From Coriobacteriaceae bacterium (GTDB taxonomy: Bacteria; Actinomycetota; Coriobacteriia; Coriobacteriales; Eggerthellaceae): a stretch of 27,022 bases of DNA. The notes beneath the pieces were generated by a model. That model was not told the origin of the DNA, ran no database searches, and worked only from the letters and a program-made list of their open reading frames with translations. The position numbers and the translations under genes are program-made. This document shows, in pieces, positions 14,046-23,862 of the stretch (the first letter of the stretch is position 1; each line of letters starts with the position of its first letter). Location: NCBI GenBank assembly GCA_015062635.1, contig SUUF01000016.1, forward strand, positions 1 through 27,022. The letters run 5' to 3'.

Positions 14046-15146
14046 TTACGCGCCCGTGGCGGCGCCGATGACGACGTCGGCGAGCTTGCCCGCCGCGTTC
14101 GCCGTCTCGAATCGCGCGGCGGCTTCGCGCATCGAAGCGCGCACCTGCGCGTCTTCCACGAGCGTGAAGAGCTTTTCGGCGAATTCCGCGCCCTCGACGT
14201 CGGAGTCGGCGACCATGAATGCCGCGCCCGCCTCGACGTAGCTGCGCGCATTCATCGTCTGATGGTCGGCCGTCGCATAGGGGAACGGGACGAGCAACGC
14301 GGGTATCTGCCGGGCCGAGATCTCGGCGAGCGAGCTCGCGCCAGCACGGGCCACGGTGGCATCGCATGCCGCCATGACCTTGCCCATCTGGTCCTCATAG
14401 CCCTTCACCGTCCAACGGCGCGCCTGCTCGTCGGAAAGGGAAAGCTCCCCTTGCACGGTCTGCAGCTCCTTCGGTCCGGTTATATGCACGATATGCAGCC
14501 CCGGCACGGCGAGCAGCCGCTCCTTCAGGGCGCACACCGCGGTATTCAAGTGCCGCGCGCCCAAGCTGCCGCCGAACACCAGCAGCAGCACCGCGTCTTC
14601 CGGCACGCCCAGGTATTCGCGCCCCTCGGCACGGGTCGCCTCGAAGATGGCGTCGCGCACCGGGTTTCCCGTGAGCACGAGCTTCGACTTGTCGGACACG
14701 GCCTGGCCGGCCACCTCGTAGGTGAGCGCGACCTTCGCCGCCTGCTTCGCGAGCTCGCGGTTCGCCACGCCCATCACCGAATTCTGCTCGTGCAGCACCA
14801 CGGGGATGCCCATCTCGACCGCCGCGCGGCACACGGGCAGGCACACATAGCCGCCGAAGCCCACCACGGCATCGGGATGCAGTTCCGCAAACCAGCGCTT
14901 GGCCTTCTTGCGGCTCGCGTTGATGAGCTTGAGCGCCTTCACGAGCGAAAGGGGATGGCTGCGGTTGAAGCCCGCCGCCTCGAAGGGCTCGAATGCGAAC
15001 CCGGCCTCGGGCGCGAGCCGCGACTCGATGCCGGTCGGCGTGCCCGCGAAGCGAACCTCATGCCCGCGTCGCACGAGCTCCTCGGCCAAGGCGATGGCGG
15101 GATTGATATGGCCGGCGGTTCCCCCGCCGGAAAGGACGAACAGCAT
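14046..15146 (-). CDS. murG: UDP-GlcNAc:undecaprenyl-PP-MurNAc-pentapeptide transferase MurG
   Basis: A 366-residue GT-B glycosyltransferase on the inner membrane face that adds GlcNAc to lipid I, making lipid II. Seen: the first G-loop LSGGGTAGHINPA at the N-terminus, VVGFGGYVCLP, HEQNSVMGVAN, LVFGGSLGARHLN (second G-loop) near residue 190, the UDP-GlcNAc-binding ARAGASSLAEI near 266, and PFPYATADHQTMNA. The ATG at 15146 overlaps the ftsW stop by one base (TGATG) and has AAGGGG 8 nt upstream, so it is coupled to ftsW. Confidence 0.97.
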   Translation of the reverse strand: MLFVLSGGGTAGHINPAIALAEELVRRGHEVRFAGTPTGIESRLAPEAGFAFEPFEAAGFNRSHPLSLVKALKLINASRKKAKRWFAELHPDAVVGFGGYVCLPVCRAAVEMGIPVVLHEQNSVMGVANRELAKQAAKVALTYEVAGQAVSDKSKLVLTGNPVRDAIFEATRAEGREYLGVPEDAVLLLVFGGSLGARHLNTAVCALKERLLAVPGLHIVHITGPKELQTVQGELSLSDEQARRWTVKGYEDQMGKVMAACDATVARAGASSLAEISARQIPALLVPFPYATADHQTMNARSYVEAGAAFMVADSDVEGAEFAEKLFTLVEDAQVRASMREAAARFETANAAGKLADVVIGAATGA

Positions 15147-16537
15147 CAGCGGCCCCTTCCCCTCGCATAACGGTATCCAGATGCGGGCAGCGACGCACGG
15201 CCATGCCCCGCCTGCTGGCGGCGGGTTCCCATTCGTCCCGCCTCGATGCGGCGCATCTCGCGTGCCGCCACCACCTGCCCGCGCGATGCGCGTGCGGGCA
15301 CGACGCGGTAGGCGCGGCCGTAATCATCGTCGGCCATCGGCCGAATGCTCGCGCGGCGCTGCCGATGCACCGGCGACTCGCCCGAACCGAACGACACCGA
15401 CAACATGATGCCCACCATGATGAGCGACGTGATGAGCGATGATCCGCCCGACGAGATGAAGGGCAGCGGCTTGCCCGTGATGGGCATGACGCCGACGACG
15501 CAGCCGATGTTGAGGAACGCCTGGAAGACGATGATGACGGTGAACGCCCCGCACAGGACGGTTCCGAAACCATCGGGCGCCTCTTGCGCCATGCGCAGGC
15601 CGCCGAGCAGGAACGCGAGGAACAGCCCGATGACGAACAGCGCGCCCACAAGCCCGAGTTCCTCGCCGATGATCGAGAAGATGAAGTCGGTGGAGGCTTC
15701 GGGCAGGTACAGGTACTTCTCGGCGGAGTTGCCCAGCCCCGAGCCGAACAGCCCGCCTTGCGCGAACGCGTACATCGAATGGATGACCTGGTATCCCGAG
15801 CCGTAGTAGTCGTCCCACGGATGCGTGAACGACATCAGACGCTCGAAACGGTAGCCCGTGGTGAGGGCGGCCGCGCCGAGACCCCCGATGACGGCCGAAT
15901 AGATGCCGATGAATCGCAGGGGCACCTCTGACAGCCACAAGATGGCCACGATGCCGACGAAACAGATGACGGTGGTGCCGAGGTCGGACTGCGCGACGAG
16001 GATAAGCGCCACGATGAGCACGTTGATGACGACGAAGGACCACCGGAACGCACGCGGCGAAAGGTCGCCCTGCCGGTATTCGGCCACGAGCTTCGCGACC
16101 ACCAGCAGAACGCCGATTTTCGCGAATTCCGACGGCTGCAGGTTGATGAAGCCGATGGTGAGCCATCGCTGCGCGCCGAGGCCGACCGTGCCGATAGCGG
16201 CGGTAAGCACGAGCAATATGAGCGATCCGCCGAAGAATGCCCAGGTGAGCACGCCGCGCCACGCATGATAGGGCACGATTCGCGCCAGGACGACGCAGGC
16301 CGCGGCACCGATGAGCGCGAACTCGAGCTGCCTGACGGCATCGGCATGTGCGTCGACCGATGCGTCGATGTTCACGATCGCCGATGACGAGAACACCATC
16401 ACCAGGCCCATCATCACGAGGAGGAAGGTGCACAGCGACACCGCGATGCGCGGCCACATCACCGTGGCCGGGGTTTCTTCGTTGCGCGTTCGGGGCGAGG
16501 TGTTCCGTTTGAAGTGCATTGTTTCCGCCCAGCTCAT
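15146..16537 (-). CDS. ftsW: Peptidoglycan glycosyltransferase FtsW (SEDS family)
   Basis: A 463-residue membrane enzyme with about ten helices. It polymerises lipid II into septal glycan, working with the class B PBP encoded in the same cluster. Seen: LQPSEFAKIGVLL near residue 135, the large external loop with the HPWDDYYGSGYQ region, STDFIFSIIGEELGLVGAL, and GKPLPFISSGGSSL, all SEDS signatures. After the last helix there is an unusual Arg-rich cytoplasmic tail of about 78 residues. The start at 16537 has GGGAGG upstream and lies 5 bp after murD; a start at M7 cannot be excluded. Confidence 0.95.
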   Translation of the reverse strand: MSWAETMHFKRNTSPRTRNEETPATVMWPRIAVSLCTFLLVMMGLVMVFSSSAIVNIDASVDAHADAVRQLEFALIGAAACVVLARIVPYHAWRGVLTWAFFGGSLILLVLTAAIGTVGLGAQRWLTIGFINLQPSEFAKIGVLLVVAKLVAEYRQGDLSPRAFRWSFVVINVLIVALILVAQSDLGTTVICFVGIVAILWLSEVPLRFIGIYSAVIGGLGAAALTTGYRFERLMSFTHPWDDYYGSGYQVIHSMYAFAQGGLFGSGLGNSAEKYLYLPEASTDFIFSIIGEELGLVGALFVIGLFLAFLLGGLRMAQEAPDGFGTVLCGAFTVIIVFQAFLNIGCVVGVMPITGKPLPFISSGGSSLITSLIMVGIMLSVSFGSGESPVHRQRRASIRPMADDDYGRAYRVVPARASRGQVVAAREMRRIEAGRMGTRRQQAGHGRASLPASGYRYARGRGR

Positions 16538-16542
16538 CCGTG

Positions 16543-18033
16543 CTAGCCTCCCGCCGTGTCCCGACGGGTTGCCACCAGGCGCCTGAAGACGTCCCCGCGT
16601 TGCTCGAAGTTGTCGAATTCGTCAAACGATGCGCACGCCGGCGAAAGCAGGACGATATCGCCCGGCTCGGCCACCCCGAGTGCGGCGTCGAGCGCATCTT
16701 CCATATGCTGCGCGTGCAGCACCGGCACCGCCGCATCCGCGAAGGCATCGAGGAACCGCTCGCGCGAGGCGCCATAGCACACCGCCGCCTTGCAATGCGC
16801 CACGGTCTGCGCGACGAGTTCCGCAAGGTCGGTGCCCTTGTCATCGCCGCCGAGCAGCACGACCGGCCGCTTCCCGCCGAATGCCGAAAGCGCTTTCAGC
16901 GTGGCGTCGACATTCGTGGCTTTCGAATCGTTGTAGCAGGCCACGCCCGCAATGCTTCCGCACGGCTCGATGCGGTGCGGCAACGGCGCGAACGTGCGCA
17001 ACGCCGCGCGCACATCGGCGGCATCGGCTCCCAACGCCAACGCAGCCGCCGCGGCGGCAAGCGCGTTGCCGGCATTGTGCTCGCCGGGAATCTGCAGCTC
17101 ATCGCGGTTCACGAGTCGCTCGACGCGGTCGCCGAACCGCACGCAGAGCACGCCCTGCGCGTCGATGAAGGCCGCATTCTCGGACCCGCACTTCTCGTGC
17201 ATGTCGACGGAAAGCCCTTCCGCCGCGCCCATCGGGATATACGAGAACCCCCGCTGCTGCGCCGGAATGGCCTTGAGCGCGCGCACCTGCGCGCGCACGA
17301 TATCGTTCACGGCATCCATCACGACGGTGCCGCCCGTCGCGGCCAGGTTCGCGTACACGCGCTGCTTCGCGGCGATGTAATTGTCCATGCCCTTGTGCCA
17401 CTTCAGGTGGTCGGGCGTGATGTTCAGCAGCACTGCGACGTCGGGCGCGAACAGCCGCGTCGACGCCAGCTGGTACGAAGACACCTCGGCCACATAGACG
17501 TCGGTGTCGCCGTCCTGCACCGCCGACAGGCAGGTGTCGCCGATGTTGCCCACCGCCGCCGCACGCATGCCGCACGACGCGAGCAGGTGCGCGCACAGCG
17601 CCGTGGTGGTCGTCTTCCCATTCGTGCCCGTGATGGCCACCCATCGGGACTCGCGCGCGCTCTCGCGCCAGGCGAACTCGACCTCGCTCACCACCTCGTC
17701 GCTGCACTCCCGCGCCCGCGCGTAGAATGCTCCGAATTCCGATATTCCCGGGCTCGCGATGCACAGCGCGAAACGGCCGCCTTCCGGCAGCGCCTCGGCG
17801 GGCACGTCCTCGCCGTAGATCACGTGGGCGCCCTGCGCGGCGTAGCGCTCGCCCTGCGCGCGGTTGGCCTCGGTATCGGCACCCGCCGCCACCGTCACCG
17901 ACCTCACACGCGCGGCAGCCGCGCCCAGGCAGTAGTCGGCCGCGATGCGCCCCGACTTCCCCAGGCCCAGCACCAAGATGTCGCCCAAATCCTCGGGCGC
18001 GTGCTTCTTTCCCTCGATGTAACCGCTCTTCAT
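16543..18033 (-). CDS. murD: UDP-N-acetylmuramoylalanine--D-glutamate ligase MurD
   Basis: A 496-residue cytoplasmic Mur ligase adding D-Glu to UDP-MurNAc-L-Ala. Seen: an N-terminal Rossmann-like segment ILVLGLGKSGRIAADY, the P-loop ITGTNGKTTTTALCAHLL near residue 140, EVSSYQLAST (typical of MurD), NITPDHLKWHKGMDNYI with the region of the carbamylated Lys, IPGEHNAGNALAA, and YNDSKATNVDAT with LLGGDDKGTD in the C-terminal domain. The ATG at 18033 follows a GGGGGG ribosome site and lies 11 bp after mraY; the longer in-frame extension is antisense-like sequence inside mraY and is not coding. It is slightly longer than many MurD proteins. Confidence 0.96.
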   Translation of the reverse strand: MKSGYIEGKKHAPEDLGDILVLGLGKSGRIAADYCLGAAAARVRSVTVAAGADTEANRAQGERYAAQGAHVIYGEDVPAEALPEGGRFALCIASPGISEFGAFYARARECSDEVVSEVEFAWRESARESRWVAITGTNGKTTTTALCAHLLASCGMRAAAVGNIGDTCLSAVQDGDTDVYVAEVSSYQLASTRLFAPDVAVLLNITPDHLKWHKGMDNYIAAKQRVYANLAATGGTVVMDAVNDIVRAQVRALKAIPAQQRGFSYIPMGAAEGLSVDMHEKCGSENAAFIDAQGVLCVRFGDRVERLVNRDELQIPGEHNAGNALAAAAAALALGADAADVRAALRTFAPLPHRIEPCGSIAGVACYNDSKATNVDATLKALSAFGGKRPVVLLGGDDKGTDLAELVAQTVAHCKAAVCYGASRERFLDAFADAAVPVLHAQHMEDALDAALGVAEPGDIVLLSPACASFDEFDNFEQRGDVFRRLVATRRDTAGG

Positions 18034-18044
18034 GATGCCCCCCC

Positions 18045-19094
18045 TTACACCACGCCGCTCATCGACTCGGCGAAATAGAGGGCGAAGCCGATGGCTGCCA
18101 GCAGGCCCGAGACGATCCAGAAGCGGATGACGACCTTGACCTCCGACCAGCCCTTGCGCTCGAAATGGTGATGCAGCGGCGCCATCAGGAACACGCGGTT
18201 GCCCGTTCGCTTGAAATGGACGACCTGGATGATGACCGATAACGCCTCGGCGATGAACAGGCCGCCCACGATGAGGACGACGACCTCGGTCTTGGTGAGC
18301 ACCGCAAGGCCCGACAGCGCCGTGCCGAGCGCGAGCGAACCGGTGTCGCCCATGAAGATGTCGGCCGGGTAGGCGTTGAACCACAGGAAGCCGATGCACG
18401 CCCCGGCGAGCGCCGCCGCGAAGACCGCGCAGCCGAGCATGTCCATGCGATATGCGATGGCGGCCATCACGAGCATGGCCATCATCACCGTGCCGCCTGC
18501 GAGGCCGTCGAGGCCGTCGGTGAGGTTCGTGGCATTGCTCATGCCCGCCATCAGCAGGTTCACGAATATCAGATACAGCCACGGGATGGCGATGCCGCCA
18601 TCTCCGACGGGGATGGTCGTGGTGAGGATTCCCAGGTCGAACGTGTAGACGAACGGGATGTCGATGGTGGGCGCGACGCCGAGCAGGTTCACCGCGACCA
18701 GGCAGAACGTGGTCGCGATGGTGAACTGCGCCACGAGCTTCGCCTTGGGGGTCAGGCCGAGCGAACGCTGCTTGATGACCTTCGCCGCATCATCGGTGAA
18801 GCCGAGCAGCGCGGTGACGAGCGTCGCCGCCAAAAGCAGCCAGATCTCGGGCGTGGGCTTCGCGAGCAGCAGCACCGTCAGAGCCGCCGCGATGATGAGC
18901 ACGACGCCGCCCATCGTCGGCGTCCCCTGCTTCACGAAATGGGTCTCGGGGCCGTCGGCGCGCACCTGCTGGCCGATGTGGCGCTGCTTCAGCAGGCGAA
19001 TCATCACCGGCATCAGCGCCATCGTCAGCACGGCCGCGAGCAGCAAGCCCAAGAACACCGTGAAAGTCGGATATTGCGAATAGATTGCCAACAT
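18045..19094 (-). CDS. mraY: Phospho-MurNAc-pentapeptide translocase MraY
   Basis: A 349-residue polytopic membrane enzyme (about ten helices) that transfers phospho-MurNAc-pentapeptide to undecaprenyl phosphate, making lipid I. Seen: GTPTMGGVVLI near residue 58, the DDAAKV region near 100, the catalytic NATNLTDGLDGLAGG near 190, NAYPADIFMGDTGSLALG near 245, and APLHHHFERKGW, the HHH motif of the family. The ATG at 19094 shares a base with the murF stop (TGATG), so translation is probably coupled. The length is standard. Confidence 0.98.
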   Translation of the reverse strand: MLAIYSQYPTFTVFLGLLLAAVLTMALMPVMIRLLKQRHIGQQVRADGPETHFVKQGTPTMGGVVLIIAAALTVLLLAKPTPEIWLLLAATLVTALLGFTDDAAKVIKQRSLGLTPKAKLVAQFTIATTFCLVAVNLLGVAPTIDIPFVYTFDLGILTTTIPVGDGGIAIPWLYLIFVNLLMAGMSNATNLTDGLDGLAGGTVMMAMLVMAAIAYRMDMLGCAVFAAALAGACIGFLWFNAYPADIFMGDTGSLALGTALSGLAVLTKTEVVVLIVGGLFIAEALSVIIQVVHFKRTGNRVFLMAPLHHHFERKGWSEVKVVIRFWIVSGLLAAIGFALYFAESMSGVV

Positions 19095-20578
19095 CAGGCC
19101 ATCAACCCCTCAACGACCCGGTTCAACTCCATTGAATGCGATGCCTTCACGAGCACCGCGTCGCCTGCGCGCGCGGCATCCCGCACCACCGGGATGGCAT
19201 CATGGGCGTTCTTCACCTCGACGACCTGCGCCGCGGGGAAACCCGCCTTCCGGGCAGACTCGGCGATTCCCGCCGCCCGCTGCCCCACGCAAACGAGCAT
19301 GTCGACGCCGGCATGCGCAGCCGCCTCGCCCACAAGGGCGTGTCCCTCGGCGGAATAATCCCCGAGCTCGCCCATGTCGCCGAGCACCGCGATGCGTCGA
19401 CCGGCCACTTCCATCGATTGGAACATCGAAAGCGATGCGCGCATCGAATCGGGGTTGGCGTTGTAGGAATCGTCGACGACGACCACGCCTTCCCCGCTCG
19501 TGAACACCTGCTGCCGTCCGCGCTCCGGCTGTGCGGCGGCCAGTGCGGCGCAGCACTGCTCGATGCGCATGCCCAAGGCCATGCCCACGGCCGCGGCCGC
19601 GCAGGCGTTCGAGACGTTATGGGCGCCGCGCAGCTCGAGCGTGCACGGCGCATCGCCGTCGAGGTCGGGCAGGCCGATCTCGGCGAAATGGCGCGCATGC
19701 ATCGTGAACGTCGGGCGGCCCTGCGCGTCGTACGAGACGTCGCTCGCCCACACGAACGGATCGGCATTGCGGAACACGCCGAGCTCGTCCACGTGCTCGA
19801 AGGCATCGGAGCCCGCATAGAAGATGCAGCGCACGCCGCGGTCATCGAGCTCGAGCGTATTCAGCAGGTACGCCGAATACTCGTCGTCGGCGTTCAGGAA
19901 GGCGAAACCGCCCACGGGCAGGTTGTCGAGCAGCTCGCCCTTGGCCAGCGCGATGTTCTCGCGGCTGCCCAGAAGCTCGATATGGCTCGTGCCCACATTC
20001 GTCACGAGCCCCATGTCGGGCCGCACGAATTCGCACAGCGCGGCGATCTGCCCCATGCCGCGCATGCCCATCTCCACGACGATGGCATCGGTGTCCTCGC
20101 CGGCCGACAACAACGTGCGGGGAACGCCGAGCTCGTTGTTCTGGTTCGCCTTCGTCGCCGTCACGTCCATCGCCGCCGACAGCACATCGCGCACCAGGTT
20201 CTTCGTCGTCGTCTTTCCGCTGCTCCCCGTGATGCCCACGACGGTGCCGGAAAGGTATCCGCGCCAGGCGCGCGCAAGCGCCACCAGCGCATCGGCGGTA
20301 TCGGCAACTTCGACGATCCCGCACGCGGCCGCATGGAGCTTCTCGCTCGACGCTTCGTCGAGGTCGTGCATGACGAGCACGCATGCCGCACCCGAATCGC
20401 TTGCAGCCGTGCAGAAATCGTGCCCGTCCACGCGGTCGCCGGGCAGGGCGACGTACAAATCGCCCGGCTGCACCTCGCGCGAATCCCACGTGAGGCCGCT
20501 CGCCATGGCGCCTGGGCGTCCCGGCGCCACGATGACGCCATTGGTGTAAGAGGCTATATCCTCGATGCTCAGATGCAT
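19094..20578 (-). CDS. murF: UDP-MurNAc-tripeptide--D-alanyl-D-alanine ligase MurF
   Basis: A 494-residue cytoplasmic Mur ligase that adds D-Ala-D-Ala to the tripeptide. Seen: GLTWDSREVQPGDLYVALPGDRVDGHDF in the N-terminal domain, the P-loop GITGSSGKTTTKNLV near residue 110, NQNNELGVPRTLL, EMGMRGMGQIA, NVGTSHIELLGSREN, and DDSYNANPDSMRASL with VLGDMGELG in the C-terminal domain, all MurF hallmarks. The ATG at 20578 begins MHLSIEDIA. The nearest ribosome-like AAAGGA is about 12 nt away, rather far. A TTG at 20611 is less likely. A 44-bp gap separates it from murE. Confidence 0.96.
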   Translation of the reverse strand: MHLSIEDIASYTNGVIVAPGRPGAMASGLTWDSREVQPGDLYVALPGDRVDGHDFCTAASDSGAACVLVMHDLDEASSEKLHAAACGIVEVADTADALVALARAWRGYLSGTVVGITGSSGKTTTKNLVRDVLSAAMDVTATKANQNNELGVPRTLLSAGEDTDAIVVEMGMRGMGQIAALCEFVRPDMGLVTNVGTSHIELLGSRENIALAKGELLDNLPVGGFAFLNADDEYSAYLLNTLELDDRGVRCIFYAGSDAFEHVDELGVFRNADPFVWASDVSYDAQGRPTFTMHARHFAEIGLPDLDGDAPCTLELRGAHNVSNACAAAAVGMALGMRIEQCCAALAAAQPERGRQQVFTSGEGVVVVDDSYNANPDSMRASLSMFQSMEVAGRRIAVLGDMGELGDYSAEGHALVGEAAAHAGVDMLVCVGQRAAGIAESARKAGFPAAQVVEVKNAHDAIPVVRDAARAGDAVLVKASHSMELNRVVEGLMA

Positions 20579-20622
20579 TTCGTTTCTGGTTCCTTTATCT
20601 GAATATCGCAATCGGTATGTCG

Positions 20623-22104
20623 TTATCGGGCGGCTCGCTCAAGTTCCTCGGCGGCCACCTTCACGTCGTCGAACGAGAGCACCTCGGTTCCCACGAGCTG
20701 GTAGTCCTCGTGCCCCTTTCCGGCCACGAGGATGGCATCGCCCGGTTGCGCCAGGCGTATCGCCTTCGCAATGGCAGCCCGACGGTCGGGCTCGACGGCA
20801 TAGCGGGTCTCGTCGGCCTCGGTCATGCCGCCCAGGATGTCGTCGATAATCGCCAGCGGATCTTCGGTACGCGGGTTGTCGCTCGTCACAACCGCGAAAT
20901 CGGCGGCCAACGCGGCGCGGCCCATCAGCGGGCGCTTGCCCGCATCGCGGTCGCCGCCGCAGCCGAACACCACGAAGGTGCGGCCCGCGGCGAGCGCCTT
21001 CACGGCGCCGAGCGCCTTCTGCAACGCATCGGGTGTATGCGCGTAATCGACGAACACCGAGATGCCGCCGTCATCTTCCACGGCCACCCGCTGCAGGCGG
21101 CCGGGCACCTGCGGCGCATCGTCGAGCGCGTCGATGACGACCTCGGCGCTGATGCCGAGCTGGATGCCGATGCCCAGGGCCAGCATCACGTTCGAGACGT
21201 TGAATTTGCCCACGAGCGGGTAATCGAGCTGGTAGCGGGCGCCGCGCACCTCGACGAGCAGCTTCGTGTGCGTCGTGAAGTATTCCACCTCGACGGGATG
21301 GATTTGCGCAGAACGGGCGAAGCCGCAGGTGATGATGTCCTCGTCGCGCACCGAGCAACGGCGCAGCAACTCGCGGCCCCACTCGTCATCGATGCAGATG
21401 ACGCGCTTGGCCGGGTAATCGGTCGAGAACAGGCGCGCCTTCGCCTCGAAATAGGCCTCGAACGTGCGGTGGTAATCGAGATGGTCTTGCGTGAGGTTCG
21501 AGAACGCCGTCACGGCGAAATGCGACCCCCAGGTGCGCTCGAGGTCGAGCGCATGCGAGGAGACCTCCATCGCCACCATGGCGCAGCCCTCATCGCGCAT
21601 CTCGCCGAAGATGTGCTGCAGGTCGACCGACTCCGGCGTAGTGTTCGCGCTCTTGCGCTTCTCGTCGCCGATGCGCACGCCCACGGTGCCGATGACGCCG
21701 GTCTTCATGCCGGCGACGCTCGCGATATGCTCTACCAGGTAGGTCGTCGTGGTCTTGCCGTTCGTGCCGGTGATGCCCACGAGCGAGAACGACTCGGAGG
21801 GCAGGTCGTAGAAACGCGATGCGATGCGGGCCATGGCCTTGCGCGAATCGCTGACGATGACCTCGGTGACATCGGTGGCATCGGCCAGGTACACCTTGCG
21901 CTCGACCACGAGGATCTTCGACCCCCGGTCGATGGCGTCCTGGGCGAACGAATGGCCGTCGACCTTCGTTCCCACGATGCAGAAGAAGATGTCGCCCGGC
22001 TGGACCTTCGAGCTGTTATATGCGAGCCCGCTCACTTCCTCGTCGGGATTTCCTATGATGGTGCAGGGAAGCCCGCGGAACAATTCCGCACACGTTTTGG
22101 CCAT
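20623..22104 (-). CDS. murE: UDP-MurNAc-L-Ala-D-Glu ligase MurE, probably meso-diaminopimelate adding
   Basis: A 493-residue cytoplasmic Mur ligase that adds the third stem-peptide residue. Seen: LAYNSSKVQPGDIFFCIVG in the N-terminal domain, the P-loop GITGTNGKTTTT (residues about 111-121), SANTTPES, MEVSSHALDLERT, FSNLTQDHLDYH, the YFEAKARLF segment with the Lys expected to be carbamylated (K222), and VDYAHTPDAL. The specificity motif is DNPR at residues 409-412, the form found in meso-A2pm ligases; Lys-adding enzymes differ here. The ATG at 22104 has AGGAG 7 nt upstream. It lies 3 bp after the class B PBP gene. Confidence 0.97.
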   Translation of the reverse strand: MAKTCAELFRGLPCTIIGNPDEEVSGLAYNSSKVQPGDIFFCIVGTKVDGHSFAQDAIDRGSKILVVERKVYLADATDVTEVIVSDSRKAMARIASRFYDLPSESFSLVGITGTNGKTTTTYLVEHIASVAGMKTGVIGTVGVRIGDEKRKSANTTPESVDLQHIFGEMRDEGCAMVAMEVSSHALDLERTWGSHFAVTAFSNLTQDHLDYHRTFEAYFEAKARLFSTDYPAKRVICIDDEWGRELLRRCSVRDEDIITCGFARSAQIHPVEVEYFTTHTKLLVEVRGARYQLDYPLVGKFNVSNVMLALGIGIQLGISAEVVIDALDDAPQVPGRLQRVAVEDDGGISVFVDYAHTPDALQKALGAVKALAAGRTFVVFGCGGDRDAGKRPLMGRAALAADFAVVTSDNPRTEDPLAIIDDILGGMTEADETRYAVEPDRRAAIAKAIRLAQPGDAILVAGKGHEDYQLVGTEVLSFDDVKVAAEELERAAR

Positions 22105-22107
22105 AAC

Positions 22108-23859
22108 TCACTCCTGGATGGAATTGACGTTGTATCGCTCGATGGCAAACGACATTATATCCTGAAACACTTCGGTGGTCGCAGTTTCGGACGGCACCTC
22201 GCTTGCTCCCACAAAACATACCAATTTCGAATCGGTGTCTGGCAGGAAGCCGATGAAGCTGTTGTTGTAATGGTCGCGCTTGTAGCCCTCGTCCTCGTGG
22301 CCTTCCTCGACGTATTCCGCGGTGCCGGTCTTGCCCGCCACCGAGAAGCCCGAAATCTGCGCGCCGACGCCGGTGCCTTCCGACACGACGAGCTTGAGCA
22401 TCGTGACGAGCTCCTCGAGCGCGCGCTCGTCATCGACGATCTGCGAGCCCTTCCATGAAACCTCGCCGCCATCGGCACGCGACACCAGGAAATGCGGCGT
22501 ATAGGCCACGCCGCCGTTGGCGATGGCGCCGTAGAAGCGGGCCATCTGCACCGGGGTTTCCGAAATGCCCTGGCCGAAGGCGATGTTGTAGCCCTGGATG
22601 CGCGACCATTGGTCGAAATCGAGCAGGTATCCGGCCGACTCGCCGGGATAGTCGACGCCGGTGAGCGTGGAATCGAGCCCGTAGCGCGCAATCGCGTCGT
22701 TGAGCTTGTCGAAGCCCATGCGCTTTGCGATGAGCGATATGCCCACGTTCGACGAGCGCACGAGGATCTCGGTCGCCGTCATCGTCTGGTCCTCGCGCTC
22801 GTGCGCGTCCGAGACATAGTATTCATCGGCGGGCAGGATGTTCGGGCAGTAGAACGAATCGTTGGGGGTCACCGAACCGTCTTCGAGCGCCGCGAGCATC
22901 GCCACGCTCTTGAAGATGGAACCCGGCTCGAACGCGCGCGTGACGCACTGGGCCTCGGCGGCGTGCTCTTCGATGACCTCGGTGTTCGTGGGGTCGAGCA
23001 GCGGGGTCGACGCGCACGCGAGGATCTCGCCGCTCGTCGCGTCGACGACCAGCGACTGCCCCGACTTCGCCTTCATGTCCTTGGCCATGGCCGTCACGCT
23101 CTTCTCGACCTTCTGCTGCAGGTCGATGTCGAGCGAGATGGTGATGTCCTTGCCGGCAACCGCCTCCTCGGTTTGCAGCGTGCCGTTGATGATGATGCCC
23201 GTGGCGCCCTGCTCGTAGGTGATCTTGCCCTCTTTGCCGCCGAGGATGTCGTCGTAGTAGGCCTCCAAGCCGGTTTGGCCCACGCCGTCGATGTTCACGA
23301 GGCCGATGATCTGCCCGCCGACCGATCCGTTCGGGTAGACGCGCTTCGTGTCGGCGATGAAATAGACGCCGGCAAGGTCGGCCTCGCGCAGCTTCTTGGC
23401 GGCATCGACATCGGCCTTGCGCTTGATGTAGGCGAACGAGGTGTCCTCGCGCGTGAGCGGCTCGCGGTAGTCGTCGGCCTTCCCGCCGAGCGTCTCGGCG
23501 ATGGCCTTCGCCGTGGCGTCGACATCCTTCACCTCGCGGGGATTGCAGCACACGGTGGTCGCGTCAACGCTTGCGGCGAGCACGCGGCCGTCGCGGTCAT
23601 AGATCGTTCCGCGCTTCGGGGTGATGGGAATCTCGACGGTGCGCGCCTCGCGCGCCTCGGCCGCATAGTCGTCGGCCACGATGACCTGCAGGTACACCAG
23701 GCGCCCGACCACGATGGCGGCGATGAGGAGGAAAATGGCGAACACCCAGGCCATGCGGCCCGAGAAGATGCCGCCTTGGGAGTCCCGCCCATATGACGCG
23801 ACGCGGCCCCCGTGGGGCCGCTCGGTGGATTCGCGATATCTTCCGTCCGGTCTGGCCAT
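22108..23859 (-). CDS. ftsI: Class B penicillin-binding protein, septal transpeptidase FtsI (PBP3/PBP2-like)
   Basis: A 583-residue protein anchored by one N-terminal helix (about 37-59) with the catalytic part outside. It crosslinks septal peptidoglycan with FtsW. The PBP dimer domain contains PKRGTIYDRDGRVLA (about 81-95) and GLEAYYDDIL near 197. The transpeptidase domain has all three active-site motifs: S314-I-F-K, S369-S-N and K510-T-G-T. The ATG at 23859 follows the ftsL-like stop by 3 bp and has no strong ribosome site, so coupling is likely. No PASTA domains follow; the protein ends soon after the transpeptidase domain. Confidence 0.95.
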   Translation of the reverse strand: MARPDGRYRESTERPHGGRVASYGRDSQGGIFSGRMAWVFAIFLLIAAIVVGRLVYLQVIVADDYAAEAREARTVEIPITPKRGTIYDRDGRVLAASVDATTVCCNPREVKDVDATAKAIAETLGGKADDYREPLTREDTSFAYIKRKADVDAAKKLREADLAGVYFIADTKRVYPNGSVGGQIIGLVNIDGVGQTGLEAYYDDILGGKEGKITYEQGATGIIINGTLQTEEAVAGKDITISLDIDLQQKVEKSVTAMAKDMKAKSGQSLVVDATSGEILACASTPLLDPTNTEVIEEHAAEAQCVTRAFEPGSIFKSVAMLAALEDGSVTPNDSFYCPNILPADEYYVSDAHEREDQTMTATEILVRSSNVGISLIAKRMGFDKLNDAIARYGLDSTLTGVDYPGESAGYLLDFDQWSRIQGYNIAFGQGISETPVQMARFYGAIANGGVAYTPHFLVSRADGGEVSWKGSQIVDDERALEELVTMLKLVVSEGTGVGAQISGFSVAGKTGTAEYVEEGHEDEGYKRDHYNNSFIGFLPDTDSKLVCFVGASEVPSETATTEVFQDIMSFAIERYNVNSIQE

Positions 23860-23862
23860 GGG

